The notes under the pieces were generated by a model that saw nothing but the letters and a program-made list of their open reading frames with translations, was not told the DNA's origin and made no database searches. A DNA stretch of 64,000 nt from Staphylococcus argensis (lineage in GTDB: Bacteria; Bacillota; Bacilli; Staphylococcales; Staphylococcaceae). The stretch is taken from NCBI RefSeq assembly GCF_002902305.1, contig NZ_PPPX01000016.1, positions 303,272 through 367,271 of the forward strand, given 5' to 3'. The translations under genes and the position numbers were made by a program. Position 1 is the first letter of the stretch; every line of letters starts with the position of its first letter. Shown here piece by piece: positions 54,588 to 63,914 of this stretch.

Positions 54588-54716
54588 AATCTATTCCCCC
54601 ATTGTTTTAAAAATATATGCCCCACATTGTAATTATTAAATTTATGCCCGTCTTTGAGGAAAACGAAACCTAGAGCGCTTGAGAATTGTCGTCTTTTTTA
54701 TCCATAACGAAGAAAA

Positions 54717-54751
54717 AAGCGCTTAAGAAAGATAAACTTCCTTAAGCGCTT
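54717..54751 (-). terminator. Terminator of the BrnQ gene
   Basis: Arms aagcgcttaagaaag (54717-54731) and cttccttaagcgctt (54737-54751), with a T run on the minus strand. Confidence 0.88.
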
Positions 54752-54772
54752 CGATGACTTAACTCAAAAGTG

Positions 54773-56131
54773 TTATGCGTGTGCTCGCTCTCCACCACGT
54801 AATTTATAGACAATTAAACCGATGACAAATCCTACGACTGCTGGCACGATCCACCCCATGCCAATCGTAAAGAAAGGTATGTAGTGTTCAGCAAAGTGAA
54901 TTAAGCTTTGAGCAAATCCAGTGTTCACGAATGATTCTGGGCTGGCTTTAACTCCGTCGAAAAAGGCCGCAATCATCGTGAAATAAGTCGTAAAACGATA
55001 AACGATAGGTGAATGATGGAACCATGAGCTGACGAGCGTTAATAATATCAACGTAATCGCTAGTGGATAGATGAACATCAACACTGGAGTCGAATACATG
55101 ATGATCTTAGTTAAGCCGACGTTAGCGAAGATACATGCTAATAAACTTGAAGCTGTCGCAAACTTGAGATAACTCACTTTCGGGAAGAGTTCTGTAAACG
55201 TTTCTGAGAAAGCTGTAATCAACCCGATTGCAGTTTTTAGACATGCCAAGATAATAATAAGTGATAAAATGATGATTCCATAGTCGCCGAGATAATATTG
55301 CGCAATTTGAGCTAAAGCGATACCGCCGTTCTCACTCAACTTGAAATGACCTAAGCTCATTACACCCATCAAGGCTAATATCGCATAAATAATAGCCATA
55401 CCGACGATACTGATTGTTCCAGCTTTAGATGTTTCTTTCGCAATACTATTTGGCTCAGTAATACCTAACTTCTTGATCGTCGTCACGATAATGACACCAA
55501 ACGCTAACGCTGACAACGCATCAAGTGTGTTATAACCTTCGATAAAGCCTTTCAATACCGAACCGTGTTGATAGTCCGGGCTAACTGGCGCATGGCTGAT
55601 ACTACCTAGTGGGTGGATAAAAGCCAGCACGACCACAATTGCTAATAAAATAAGGAATATCGGATTTAAAAATTTTCCAATATAATCTAAGATTTTTGAT
55701 GGTTTTCTCGCAAAAATCCAAGCTATAACGAAGAACAAAATACTGAAAATCGGTAACACTACTTTTCCTGTTCCTGAACTTATGAAAGGTGAAAATGCAA
55801 TTTCATAAGATGTTGTCGCTAGCCTCGGTAATGCGAAGAATGGCCCGATAACAAGATACAACGCCACAGTGAATAAGTAAGCATAAATCTTGTTGACGCG
55901 CGTTGCGATTTCGAAAGTCCCATTCGTCTTAGAGACACCAATAGCAATAATTCCTAAGAATGGGAACCCAATCGCCGCGATTAAAAATCCAATGACTGCT
56001 GGCCAGACATGTGCACCTGCAGTTTGTCCTAAATGAATTGGAAAGATTAAATTTCCCGCCCCAAAAAAGAGACCGAATAACATCGATCCAATAAATACCG
56101 TTTCCTTGATTGAGAGTTTGTGATTGTTCAT
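54773..56131 (-). CDS. brnQ: Branched-chain amino acid:cation symporter BrnQ
   Basis: This 452-aa, 12-span LIVCS-family transporter takes up leucine, isoleucine and valine with Na+ or H+. The N-terminal [21 protein letters not shown] is the family signature. GAGGAG lies 11 bases before the ATG. It is a single-gene unit ended by a strong terminator. Staphylococci carry several BrnQ paralogues; which one this is cannot be told. Confidence 0.9.
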   Translation of the reverse strand: MNNHKLSIKETVFIGSMLFGLFFGAGNLIFPIHLGQTAGAHVWPAVIGFLIAAIGFPFLGIIAIGVSKTNGTFEIATRVNKIYAYLFTVALYLVIGPFFALPRLATTSYEIAFSPFISSGTGKVVLPIFSILFFVIAWIFARKPSKILDYIGKFLNPIFLILLAIVVVLAFIHPLGSISHAPVSPDYQHGSVLKGFIEGYNTLDALSALAFGVIIVTTIKKLGITEPNSIAKETSKAGTISIVGMAIIYAILALMGVMSLGHFKLSENGGIALAQIAQYYLGDYGIIILSLIIILACLKTAIGLITAFSETFTELFPKVSYLKFATASSLLACIFANVGLTKIIMYSTPVLMFIYPLAITLILLTLVSSWFHHSPIVYRFTTYFTMIAAFFDGVKASPESFVNTGFAQSLIHFAEHYIPFFTIGMGWIVPAVVGFVIGLIVYKLRGGERAHA

Positions 56132-56449
56132 AGTATGTAATTCTCCTCATACGTATTTTAATTATTATTATACATTTTTTAACTACCTCTTGGGAGATGA
56201 ATATTAAGATTTTTAAGAAATATCTATAAGTTTCTTTCTGAAAATCACTCTTTAAGGCAACAATTGAGTTATTTAAGATGAAAAATTACAAAACACTATA
56301 TTCTTTTCGTTACAATTTTCTCCACAACAATGAGTTGCGAGAAGATTTTATAACACAACTCCCAGTCCAATAAGCAGGATAAATGAAACTCGGGCATACT
56401 TCAACTGGCGATGCTAAGGCGGGATTGAGGTCTAGCTGAAATTAAATTT
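56132..56449. other. Intergenic DNA, no gene seen
   Basis: About 320 AT-rich bases holding the brnQ promoter region on one side. I saw no reading frame, RNA gene or strong repeat. Confidence 0.5.
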
Positions 56450-56827
56450 TTACTGATTTTCAATTTGATAATTTGTTGTTCTTTCGCCAGAAATCTCATT
56501 TTCAGTCTTTGTATCATGTACTTCTGTCATCACATTGTGTTTCTTGTAGTGATAGAAAGGATTGATAAATTCTGTTAAATTTGGCCGCTCCACTGTTTGA
56601 TAGAGATAAACATTATGAGGTTCGTCTTTGTAGATGATTTCTTTATAATAGCCATACTGTTTCTCATCGTAGCGATTTTCTTCACTTTTAATATGTTTTT
56701 GAAAATGATGGTGTTGAAGCTCTAAGTTAATTTCCTTATAAGAAATATGTCTAAATCTCCAAAAATAGCACACTACACCTAGTACAACGAATAAAATAAT
56801 ACCTAGTGCAAACGCAATTTTCTTCAT
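56450..56827 (-). CDS. DUF3139-family membrane-anchored protein
   Basis: This 125-aa protein has one N-terminal membrane span (about 3-22) and an outside domain of the staphylococcal DUF3139 type (SYKEINLELQHHHFQKHI, YYKEIIYKDEPHNVYLYQ). ATG at 56827 is chosen because GGAGG lies 6 bases upstream. It lies in a cluster with a broken relative and a YxeA-family gene, next to a peptide-resistance transporter. No function is known. Confidence 0.72.
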   Translation of the reverse strand: MKKIAFALGIILFVVLGVVCYFWRFRHISYKEINLELQHHHFQKHIKSEENRYDEKQYGYYKEIIYKDEPHNVYLYQTVERPNLTEFINPFYHYKKHNVMTEVHDTKTENEISGERTTNYQIENQ

Positions 56828-56923
56828 GCGTAACCTCCAATTTTTCAAATATTGTACTCAAAGGGGAGACTGCCTGCCGTCTTCAATAACTACTATCGAT
56901 ACGACTCCGCTTCTAATAAATAT

Positions 56924-57256
56924 TTATAGTAAGATTCTTTTTTCTAAATCCGTTTCGCCCCAAACTTTATACTCTTTCGTATCCGTCCACGGCGCTGGTG
57001 ATGGCGTCACTGTATAGGTATACACGCTGTGCGGTTGATCTTTATAGGTTATCTCTTTCTCAGCTTAACCCATCTTAATATTAAAGTGCATTTCTTCATG
57101 CTTAATCTTTTTCGCCCACCCTTTTTGAGCGATGACGTAATTGATAACAGTCTCACTTTTAACTTTCTGATAGGTAATGATAGTTGTGAAAACGGCCGAC
57201 AGTATAAAAATAATGCTAATGATAGAAAGAATAAGTATCTGTATTAATTTTTTCAT
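56924..57256 (-). pseudogene. DUF3139-type gene broken by an in-frame stop
   Basis: The frame opens at 57256 (MKKLIQILILSIISIIFILS, a membrane span) and meets TAA at 57065-57067. In the same frame the reading continues for 46 codons to a second stop at 56924, giving KEITYKDQPHSVYTYTVTP. This matches the KEIIYKDEPHNVYLYQ block of the neighbouring DUF3139 protein. One base change would restore a 110-aa protein. A sequencing error or stop read-through would be the other explanations. Confidence 0.75.
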
Positions 57257-57340
57257 AATATGTATCCGTCTTTCTTTTATATTTCCTATATTAGAAATTT
57301 CTAATGCTTCGCTCCTTTTACCATATCACGCCTCAACTTT

Positions 57341-57377
57341 CTTACAAATCCGTAAGATAATACCCTCAAATTGTAAG
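57341..57377 (+). promoter_or_regulatory. Operator before the YxeA-family gene
   Basis: CTTACAAATCCGTAAG (57341-57356) is a palindrome, and a half-site ctcaaattgtaag (57365-57377) follows at a fixed distance. The same pair lies before the vraD-type gene. It resembles the ACAAATTTGT-type sites of the staphylococcal GraR/BraR (BceR-like) regulators. Confidence 0.7.
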
Positions 57378-57449
57378 ATTAGATAAAAGCTGGAAGAGCA
57401 CTAGGCTCCTACAATAAAGATATAAGTTAAAGAAAGGAGCAACTTAGCT

Positions 57450-57836
57450 ATGAAAGCTTTAAAAATATCGTTAACGACAATTGTCATCATCATCCTACTC
57501 ATCGTTGGATTATTGTTTGGACTTAAAATATATGGAGAAAAGCATCCACAAAATATAGAGGTACGGAGCTTAAACTTAATCAATCCGGTAGTGCCTACTA
57601 AAGAATATTACGTGAAGACGAACAAACCTTATAAACAAGGTAAGGATATTGCGCCTACTTATAAAACGACGGGCTACGACAAAGATGGGCACAGTAAAAA
57701 GATTACGTATACAGGTATGAAAAAGCTCAAAACGAATCATTATCTAAAAATCATAAAAAAATCGGGCGTAGTTAAAAGTTATGAAGAAGTCAAGAAGAAA
57801 AATATTCCACAAGATGCTCGCGAAAAACTCAAATAA
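57450..57836 (+). CDS. YxeA-family exported protein
   Basis: This 128-aa protein has one N-terminal span (about 8-27) and a small beta-rich outside domain of the YxeA (DUF1093) type (KEYYVKTNKPYKQGK, YKTTGYDKDGHSKKITYTGMKKLK). AAAGGAG lies 10 bases before the ATG. It shares its operator with the ABC genes downstream, so it belongs to the same peptide-stress response. The family often lies beside BceAB-type transporters. Confidence 0.8.
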   Translation: MKALKISLTTIVIIILLIVGLLFGLKIYGEKHPQNIEVRSLNLINPVVPTKEYYVKTNKPYKQGKDIAPTYKTTGYDKDGHSKKITYTGMKKLKTNHYLKIIKKSGVVKSYEEVKKKNIPQDAREKLK

Positions 57837-57841
57837 ATCGA

Positions 57842-57880
57842 TAAATCCACGGCCGCACACTCAGGTCGTGGGTTTATTTG
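57842..57880 (+). terminator. Terminator of the YxeA-family gene
   Basis: taaatccacg (57842-57851) pairs with cgtgggttta (57867-57876), then TTTG. Confidence 0.7.
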
Positions 57881-57896
57881 TAATCTCTGACATAAC

Positions 57897-57933
57897 CTTA
57901 CAAATCTGTAAGTTACAGCCCTCAATTTGTAAG
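57897..57933 (+). promoter_or_regulatory. Operator before the vraD-type gene
   Basis: CTTACAAATCTGTAAG (57897-57912) and ctcaatttgtaag (57921-57933) repeat the arrangement at 57341-57377, with the same 24-base offset. Confidence 0.72.
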
Positions 57934-58002
57934 GTTAGATAAAGGCTGCAACGCGCACTCTCTCGTAAACTTGAACTATAAACAATCATTAGGAGTGAGA
58001 TA

Positions 58003-58761
58003 ATGACTATTCTAGAAGTAAATAATTTATCTAAAATCTATGGCAATAAACAAAAATATGAAGCCCTTAAAAATATCAATTTCAGTGTTGAAAAAGGAGA
58101 ATTTGTCGCAATTATGGGGCCTTCGGGTTCAGGTAAGACAACGCTCCTCAACGTCATCAGTTCAATCGATACGATTTCAGGCGGGTCGGTCATCATTGAT
58201 GGCAAAGAAATTAATAAATTAAATGATAAAAAGCTCGCTGATTTCCGTAAAACGCAACTTGGTTTTATCTTCCAAGACTACAGTGTCCTCCCCACACTCA
58301 CAGTCAAAGAGAACATTATGCTTCCACTGTCAGTGCAAAAAAATAAAAAATACGTAATGGAACAAAACTACAAAGAAGTTACTGATGCGTTAGGTATCAA
58401 TGACCTAAGTCACAAATATCCGAGTGAAATTTCAGGCGGACAACAACAACGTACAGCTGCTGCGCGTGCATTCGTTCATAAGCCGTCCATCATTTTCGCC
58501 GATGAACCTACAGGCGCGCTTGATTCTAAGAGTGCCCAAGATTTACTCAAACGTCTTGAAGATATGAACAACGAATTTAATACGACGATTATTATGGTAA
58601 CGCACGATCCTTCAGCAGCGAGTTTCGCAGAGCGTGTCATTATGTTGAAAGACGGTAATATCCATTCAGAAATTCATCAAAATAATAAATCTAAGCACGA
58701 TTTTTACCAAGAAATCATCAAACTACAATCCACATTAGGTGGTGTGACTCATGACATTTAA
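58003..58761 (+). CDS. vraD: BceA-type ABC ATPase (VraD-like)
   Basis: This 252-aa ATPase has Walker A GPSGSGKTT (about 39-47), Q-loop FQDYSVLP, signature SGGQQQRTAAARA, Walker B IIFADEPTGALD and the switch His in VTHDP. The BceAB/VraDE/VraFG class removes bacitracin, nisin and related cell-wall-active peptides from their targets. Length equals S. aureus VraD, and the permease downstream overlaps by 11 bases. No two-component genes lie adjacent, as for S. aureus vraDE, which the distant BraRS controls. VraF is the alternative. Confidence 0.75.
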   Translation: MTILEVNNLSKIYGNKQKYEALKNINFSVEKGEFVAIMGPSGSGKTTLLNVISSIDTISGGSVIIDGKEINKLNDKKLADFRKTQLGFIFQDYSVLPTLTVKENIMLPLSVQKNKKYVMEQNYKEVTDALGINDLSHKYPSEISGGQQQRTAAARAFVHKPSIIFADEPTGALDSKSAQDLLKRLEDMNNEFNTTIIMVTHDPSAASFAERVIMLKDGNIHSEIHQNNKSKHDFYQEIIKLQSTLGGVTHDI

Positions 58762-60628
58762 TCAAATTACGCTAAAGAACCTTAGACAGAATATTAAACA
58801 TTATGGGATGTTCCTGTTCTCCCTACTCTTGAGTATTGTGATTTACTACAGTTTCACAACTTTAAAATACTCACATAGTATCAATAATTCAAATTCTGCT
58901 GAGTTCCTTAAAAAAGGCGCGTCAATCGGTTCAACGACACTCTTTATTATCATCATCGTCTTCTTGATGTACGCGAATCATTTATTCGTGAAGAGACGTA
59001 CGAAAGAATTCGCGTTATTCCAACTTATTGGACTATCAAGAGGCAATATTCTCAGAATGTTGAGCCTTGAACAATTCATGATTTTTATCGTTACAGGCAT
59101 CGTAGGTGTAATTATTGGCATCTTTGGTTCACAATTAGCACTTAACATCGCAGTGAAACTCATGAAACTCAAGACGCACATAGCGATTGGCTTTGAACCT
59201 AAAGCGTTAGGCATCACTGTAATCATGCTTGCCATCTCATTCTTATTAATACTGATTCAGAACGCCTTATTCTTGAAACGTCGTAGCATCCTTACGATGA
59301 TGAAAGACAGCACGAAGACCGAGGCGACGAAAGCACGTATTACGATTCCTGAAGTGATTGGCGGTATCTTAGGTATCGCGATGATTGCCTTCGGTTATTA
59401 TATGGCAATGGGAATGTTTACTACGTTCAAAGCATTAACGATGGCGATGGCCACTCCATTTATTGTTATTTTTCTAACTGTCGTCGGTGCTTATCTCTTC
59501 TTTAGAAGTTCCGTTTCTTTGATTTTTAAAACGGTTAAGAAAGCTAAAAATGGTCGCGTGTCGATTACAGATGTCGTCAGCACTTCTTCAATTATGCATA
59601 GAATGAAGAAAAATGCGATGTCGCTCACAATTATTGCGGTAATTTCAGCGATTACGGTTACAATTCTATGTTTCGCAGCCATCACACAGTCACAAACGAA
59701 TTACACTATGGAGACCATGACACCTCAAGATTTTAATATCTCAGAATCAAACCACGCAGAGAAATTTGAAGATAAACTCCATAAAGCACATATTCCATTT
59801 GAAAAGAAAGTAACTGAAACGATCAACCCTAAAAATGTGAAAGATGAAGTTATGACTATGGGTGATGATACACATTCTGCCAACACATCAACGCTGGCTG
59901 CCAACTCTAAACTGAAAGGTAACGAGGCGAAACTAACCAACACAAAATCTATGCCAAGTATCGTTCAAATTCACAACAATAAAGAGATTACTGTAAAAGG
60001 GAAAGAGAAGAAAACTGTAAAAGTGACACAAATCGATAAAGATAAAGTCTATCCTTTAAATGTCTCTTATGACGCACCTGTCGTAGAAGTGAGTCCTGAG
60101 ATTTATAATGCGGTAAAAACAAATGATAATATTCTACACGATTACGGATATAACTTAAAACATCACAGTGATATGAAAAAAGCTGAGAAATTAGGTATGA
60201 AAATTGATTCATCAATCATTTCTAAAGAAACGATGAAGAAACAGCTCGATGCGTCTAACGGTGTCTTCATCTTCGTGACTTCATTCCTAGGCTTAGCATT
60301 CCTAATTGCGGCTGGCTGTATTATCTACATTAAGCAAGTCGATGAAACTGAAGATGAGAGTGATAACTTTAAGATTCTGCGTCGTATCGGCTTTACAAGT
60401 TCAGATATGGCGAAAGGCTTAGTATTGAAGATATTATTTAACTTCGGTCTCCCTCTCATTGTTGCGCTGTTACATGCGTTCTTTGCGGCCAATGCATTTA
60501 TGCATATTATGGGTAACGTGACGTTGAAACCAGTGTTTACCGTCATGATTATTTACACACTCGTTTACTTCATCTTTGCGATTATCGCATTCGTTCATTC
60601 CAACCGAGTGATCAAGAAGTCAATTTAA
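58751..60628 (+). CDS. vraE: BceB-type ABC permease (VraE-like)
   Basis: This 625-aa FtsX-family permease has ten membrane spans and one large outside domain of about 190 residues (about 315-505) between spans 7 and 8, which is the BceB plan. The opening MTFNQITLKNLRQNIKHY is typical of staphylococcal VraE/VraG. It works with the ATPase upstream in resistance to bacitracin-like or cationic peptides. A strong terminator follows. The choice between VraE and VraG needs alignment. Confidence 0.75.
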   Translation: MTFNQITLKNLRQNIKHYGMFLFSLLLSIVIYYSFTTLKYSHSINNSNSAEFLKKGASIGSTTLFIIIIVFLMYANHLFVKRRTKEFALFQLIGLSRGNILRMLSLEQFMIFIVTGIVGVIIGIFGSQLALNIAVKLMKLKTHIAIGFEPKALGITVIMLAISFLLILIQNALFLKRRSILTMMKDSTKTEATKARITIPEVIGGILGIAMIAFGYYMAMGMFTTFKALTMAMATPFIVIFLTVVGAYLFFRSSVSLIFKTVKKAKNGRVSITDVVSTSSIMHRMKKNAMSLTIIAVISAITVTILCFAAITQSQTNYTMETMTPQDFNISESNHAEKFEDKLHKAHIPFEKKVTETINPKNVKDEVMTMGDDTHSANTSTLAANSKLKGNEAKLTNTKSMPSIVQIHNNKEITVKGKEKKTVKVTQIDKDKVYPLNVSYDAPVVEVSPEIYNAVKTNDNILHDYGYNLKHHSDMKKAEKLGMKIDSSIISKETMKKQLDASNGVFIFVTSFLGLAFLIAAGCIIYIKQVDETEDESDNFKILRRIGFTSSDMAKGLVLKILFNFGLPLIVALLHAFFAANAFMHIMGNVTLKPVFTVMIIYTLVYFIFAIIAFVHSNRVIKKSI

Positions 60629-60662
60629 AGAGATGATGTGATACTGTAAGTTAAAATTGTTG

Positions 60663-60700
60663 AAGAGCCATGCATGAGAAGTGCGTGGCTCTTCTTAGTT
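60663..60700 (+). terminator. Terminator of the vraDE-type operon
   Basis: Stem aagagccatgca/tgcgtggctctt (60663-60674 with 60682-60693), then a T-rich tract. Confidence 0.88.
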
Positions 60701-60716
60701 TCTAATCTAATTAAAA

Positions 60717-60738
60717 GACGCATCCTTTTAGATGCGCC
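60717..60738 (-). terminator. Terminator of the DUF805 gene
   Basis: gacgcatc and gatgcgcc form a short stem, with TTTT after it on the minus strand. Confidence 0.65.
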
Positions 60739-60766
60739 TGATTTTAAATATATGTAAGTTACTCAT

Positions 60767-61276
60767 TTATTCAGCTACTACTTCGTTATCTTTCATTGGT
60801 GGACAACTGCCACCTTTCCCGTAACGATTAGGTCTTTTTTTACCTGGCATAGCTAACACTATAACAGTATATAACCAGATGAGGCTCGTAATAGCAGAAC
60901 CGAACAACCATGCGAAAGTAGCTGTACCAAAGAGACGAGCATCATTATTAACAATTAAATAGATAATGCCTAATATAAATAAGCATGCGCCGATAGTTGA
61001 AATAATCCCACTCAAATGATGCAGAATCGCCAATATCATCGTACGGCTTGTATCATGAAGACGGCGACAAGTTACTGTGAAAGTTGGGATAAGTAACACG
61101 ACTGCAAAAATCGAACCTAGCGTTCCTACTGAAACAATACCTAATAATGATGTAATTAAGAAATTAATCCAGAATGGATGCCAATATTCAGCTCGTGTTG
61201 CTCTTCCGTTGACCTTAGCAAACCTCGTCCAAAATCTTATATAACAACCTATTGCCGACTGATTTAATTTAGCCAT
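60767..61276 (-). CDS. DUF805-family membrane protein
   Basis: This 169-aa protein has about four membrane spans. The family block NGRATRAEYWHPFWINF precedes the first span, and TCRRLHDTSRT follows the second. DUF805 proteins are widespread inner-membrane proteins with no settled role. GGAGG lies 6 bases before the ATG. It stands alone. Confidence 0.82.
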   Translation of the reverse strand: MAKLNQSAIGCYIRFWTRFAKVNGRATRAEYWHPFWINFLITSLLGIVSVGTLGSIFAVVLLIPTFTVTCRRLHDTSRTMILAILHHLSGIISTIGACLFILGIIYLIVNNDARLFGTATFAWLFGSAITSLIWLYTVIVLAMPGKKRPNRYGKGGSCPPMKDNEVVAE

Positions 61277-61529
61277 AAATTACCTCCTAACCCATTATAT
61301 TATTAGTATACATAAACAGAATTATATATCAATTTCATTTTATACAACTACTTTATATAAAAACTATAAGAGATGTAAACGATTGCAAATGCTTAACTTT
61401 TAGACTCCCAGCAGACTTCCCTCTTAACTTACTGAGACCCATCGCTATACCTTTGTATAAGTCTGCGATTTGTGGTAGTATCATCATGGATAAATTTAGA
61501 TATTACTAAACAAGAAGGTTTAATAGATT

Positions 61530-62501
61530 ATGAAAGATAATTTTTGGAGTGAATTACCTCGCCCATTCTTCATTCTGGCACCTATGGAAGACGTGACGGA
61601 CATCGTTTTCCGTCATGTAGTCAGCGAAGCTGCGAGACCTGATGTGTATTTTACCGAATTCACTAACACAGAGAGTTTCTGCCACCCAGAGGGCATTCAT
61701 AGCGTGCGTGGACGTCTGACTTTTAGTGAAGATGAACAGCCAATGGTCGCGCATATTTGGGGTGACAAGCCTGAGCAGTTCCGCGAGATGAGTATTGGCC
61801 TAGCTGAGATGGGCTTTAAAGGCGTGGATCTGAATATGGGCTGTCCTGTAGCCAATGTTGCGAGCAAGGGTAAGGGTTCTGGCCTGATTCTCCGTCCTGA
61901 AGTTGCGTCAGAGATAATTCAAGCAGCGAAAGCAGGTGGGATTCCTGTCAGCGTTAAGACGCGTTTAGGTTATTATAAAATTGAAGAGTGGAAAGAATGG
62001 TTGAGACACGTCTTCAAGCAAGGTATTGCTAACTTATCGATTCATCTTCGTACTCGCAAAGAGATGAGTAAAGTCGATGCCCATTGGGAATTGATTGAAG
62101 CGATTAAAAGCTTGCGAGATGAGATTGCGCCGGATACGTTACTGACGATTAACGGTGATATTCCAGATAGACAGACTGGTCTTGAACTTGCCGAGAAATA
62201 CGGTGTCGATGGTGTGATGATCGGTCGAGGTATCTTCCACAACCCATTTGCATTTGAAAAAGAACCCCGTGAACATAGCACAAAAGAATTATTAGATTTA
62301 TTAAGACTCCATCTCACATTATTTGATAAATATTCAGCAAACACTGGTCGCCCATTCAAGAGTTTACGTCGATTCTTCAAGATATACGTACGCGGCATTA
62401 GAGGTGCGAGCGGTTTGCGTCACGAATTAATGAGTACCAATTCTACTGATGAAGTGCGTAAGTTGTTAGATGAGTTCGAAGCGCAGATGGATGGAGAGTA
62501 G
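61530..62501 (+). CDS. dus: tRNA-dihydrouridine synthase
   Basis: This 323-aa FMN enzyme reduces uridines in the D-loop of tRNA using NADPH. It has the TIM-barrel start LAPMEDVTD, the catalytic cysteine in [18 protein letters not shown] and the FMN-phosphate segment [18 protein letters not shown]-terminal helical tRNA-binding part follows. AAGAAGG lies 12 bases before the ATG. It is a single-gene unit. The exact target position in tRNA is not decided here. Confidence 0.92.
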   Translation: MKDNFWSELPRPFFILAPMEDVTDIVFRHVVSEAARPDVYFTEFTNTESFCHPEGIHSVRGRLTFSEDEQPMVAHIWGDKPEQFREMSIGLAEMGFKGVDLNMGCPVANVASKGKGSGLILRPEVASEIIQAAKAGGIPVSVKTRLGYYKIEEWKEWLRHVFKQGIANLSIHLRTRKEMSKVDAHWELIEAIKSLRDEIAPDTLLTINGDIPDRQTGLELAEKYGVDGVMIGRGIFHNPFAFEKEPREHSTKELLDLLRLHLTLFDKYSANTGRPFKSLRRFFKIYVRGIRGASGLRHELMSTNSTDEVRKLLDEFEAQMDGE

Positions 62502-62528
62502 AGAGGGAAAAATAGATACTAAGTATAA

Positions 62529-62577
62529 AGTGCATCCTAAAATTAGAGTTTTGATCTAACTTTAGGATGCACTCTTT
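62529..62577 (+). terminator. Terminator of the dus gene
   Basis: agtgcatcctaaaatta (62529-62545) pairs with taactttaggatgcact (62557-62573), followed by CTTTC. Confidence 0.88.
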
Positions 62578-62612
62578 CGTCTTTCAGTGAATTTCAATTA
62601 TTTATATATGTT

Positions 62613-62774
62613 CTACTTCTTATTAGCGTAAGTATCCCAAGAGATAATTACAAGCATGTAAAATAAAATATAAACAATGAACCAAATATCTAAATGATCT
62701 TGATGCAATTGCTTATATATTAAGAATAACATCACAACAGACATAATTAACTTCACAGAAAAACGTAACCACAT
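62613..62774 (-). CDS. Small membrane protein (53 aa)
   Basis: This short frame starts with ATG at 62774 after GGGAG (10 bases upstream) and ends with TAG at 62613-62615. The product has two hydrophobic segments, about residues 8-20 and 31-45 (SVVMLFLIY and IWFIVYILFYMLVIISW), joined by a polar loop KQLHQDHLD. This is a likely two-span membrane peptide. It follows the 364-aa unknown gene by 45 bases on the same strand. Confidence 0.55.
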   Translation of the reverse strand: MWLRFSVKLIMSVVMLFLIYKQLHQDHLDIWFIVYILFYMLVIISWDTYANKK

Positions 62775-62819
62775 ATACTTTAAACTCCCACTTACCAGAT
62801 AATCTTATACACATAGAGT

Positions 62820-63914
62820 TTAACTATTTTTAGAAATTATGTCATCTAAATATTTTTCAAAGTCTTTTAAACTTATGACATCACGTATTTTATCAATGAT
62901 TTTATTAATACCTTTGGTATCTTCATTTAAGGCCGATACTATATTTCTCTCAGAAAGTGCAGCACTTTGATTTTTGAACTTATATATAGAAGATACAATA
63001 TCTTGCTTGTAGTTAATTTCCTCATTAATGCAATATTCTTCAAATAACTCTTCCCATTTATCTGCACTTCTCAGAATAATAATAACATCCTTATCTTTTT
63101 TAATTTTTTCAATAAGAATTTTAGCACTTAATTTACTACTTTCTAAATTATCTAAATTGCTTAACGAACCACTTTTAAATGAACGATATGGAATTAATTC
63201 AATATTAGCTACTTTTATTTTATCTAGTGCTTGTTCAAATTTTTCTTCAATATCCTTATTATTAGTATATTTTTTAGTTTCATCCATTTTGTCAAAAATT
63301 GATGTATAATGTTTGAGAGCATTTTTAAATAATGAATCTTTTCCTTCACTAAATACTTTCGAATAATATTTCGTAAAATAGTAGGCTACTATTTTAATGT
63401 CATCTTCTTTATGTTTATCCACAAATATATCAGCACTTTCATTAGATTCCTCGTACATTTTACGCAATGCTTTTATTTCCTTGTAAAGGACATTTTCTTT
63501 AGATAAAATATGATTTTGGTAAAATTCATGTAATTGTTCACCATTGTTTGTATCTCCTACATAAAATTCATTAGACACATCTTCGTTACTCTCATTTGTT
63601 CTTTCTTTTCGAATATACTCTCCTACTGTATCACAATTTTTCGATTCTTCAGTTTGGGTACGAGGATTAAGTAATCCAATTACCACTTTTGCCTTATCAA
63701 TATCCCCTAACACATGATTAGGTATACCCCAACGAAGTACCTTTCCGCTCTTGCTACTTTTCTTCTCTAATTGCTCATCTTTATGGTGTCCCCAAGAAAA
63801 CTTCTCTTTACTTTCAGGGTGTTCGTATAAGTAATGATATTTTTCAGCTTTTTCTTCTATATTTCCTCCATTGTTCCAAAATTCTTCTAATTCATTCCAT
63901 AAACTTTCACTCAT
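62820..63914 (-). CDS. Unknown 364-aa soluble protein
   Basis: This Lys/Glu/Asn-rich soluble protein is encoded by AT-rich DNA. The phrases VVIGLLNPRTQTEES (near 77-91), ANIELIPYRSF and IIILRSADKWEELF recur in the order strand-Asn-Pro, strand-Pro-Tyr, strand-Arg, which recalls the uracil-DNA-glycosylase superfamily fold. This is a weak inference and no catalytic motif is certain. AGGAGAG lies about 8 bases before the ATG. It may be an accessory gene with the 53-aa membrane protein downstream. Confidence 0.65.
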   Translation of the reverse strand: MSESLWNELEEFWNNGGNIEEKAEKYHYLYEHPESKEKFSWGHHKDEQLEKKSSKSGKVLRWGIPNHVLGDIDKAKVVIGLLNPRTQTEESKNCDTVGEYIRKERTNESNEDVSNEFYVGDTNNGEQLHEFYQNHILSKENVLYKEIKALRKMYEESNESADIFVDKHKEDDIKIVAYYFTKYYSKVFSEGKDSLFKNALKHYTSIFDKMDETKKYTNNKDIEEKFEQALDKIKVANIELIPYRSFKSGSLSNLDNLESSKLSAKILIEKIKKDKDVIIILRSADKWEELFEEYCINEEINYKQDIVSSIYKFKNQSAALSERNIVSALNEDTKGINKIIDKIRDVISLKDFEKYLDDIISKNS

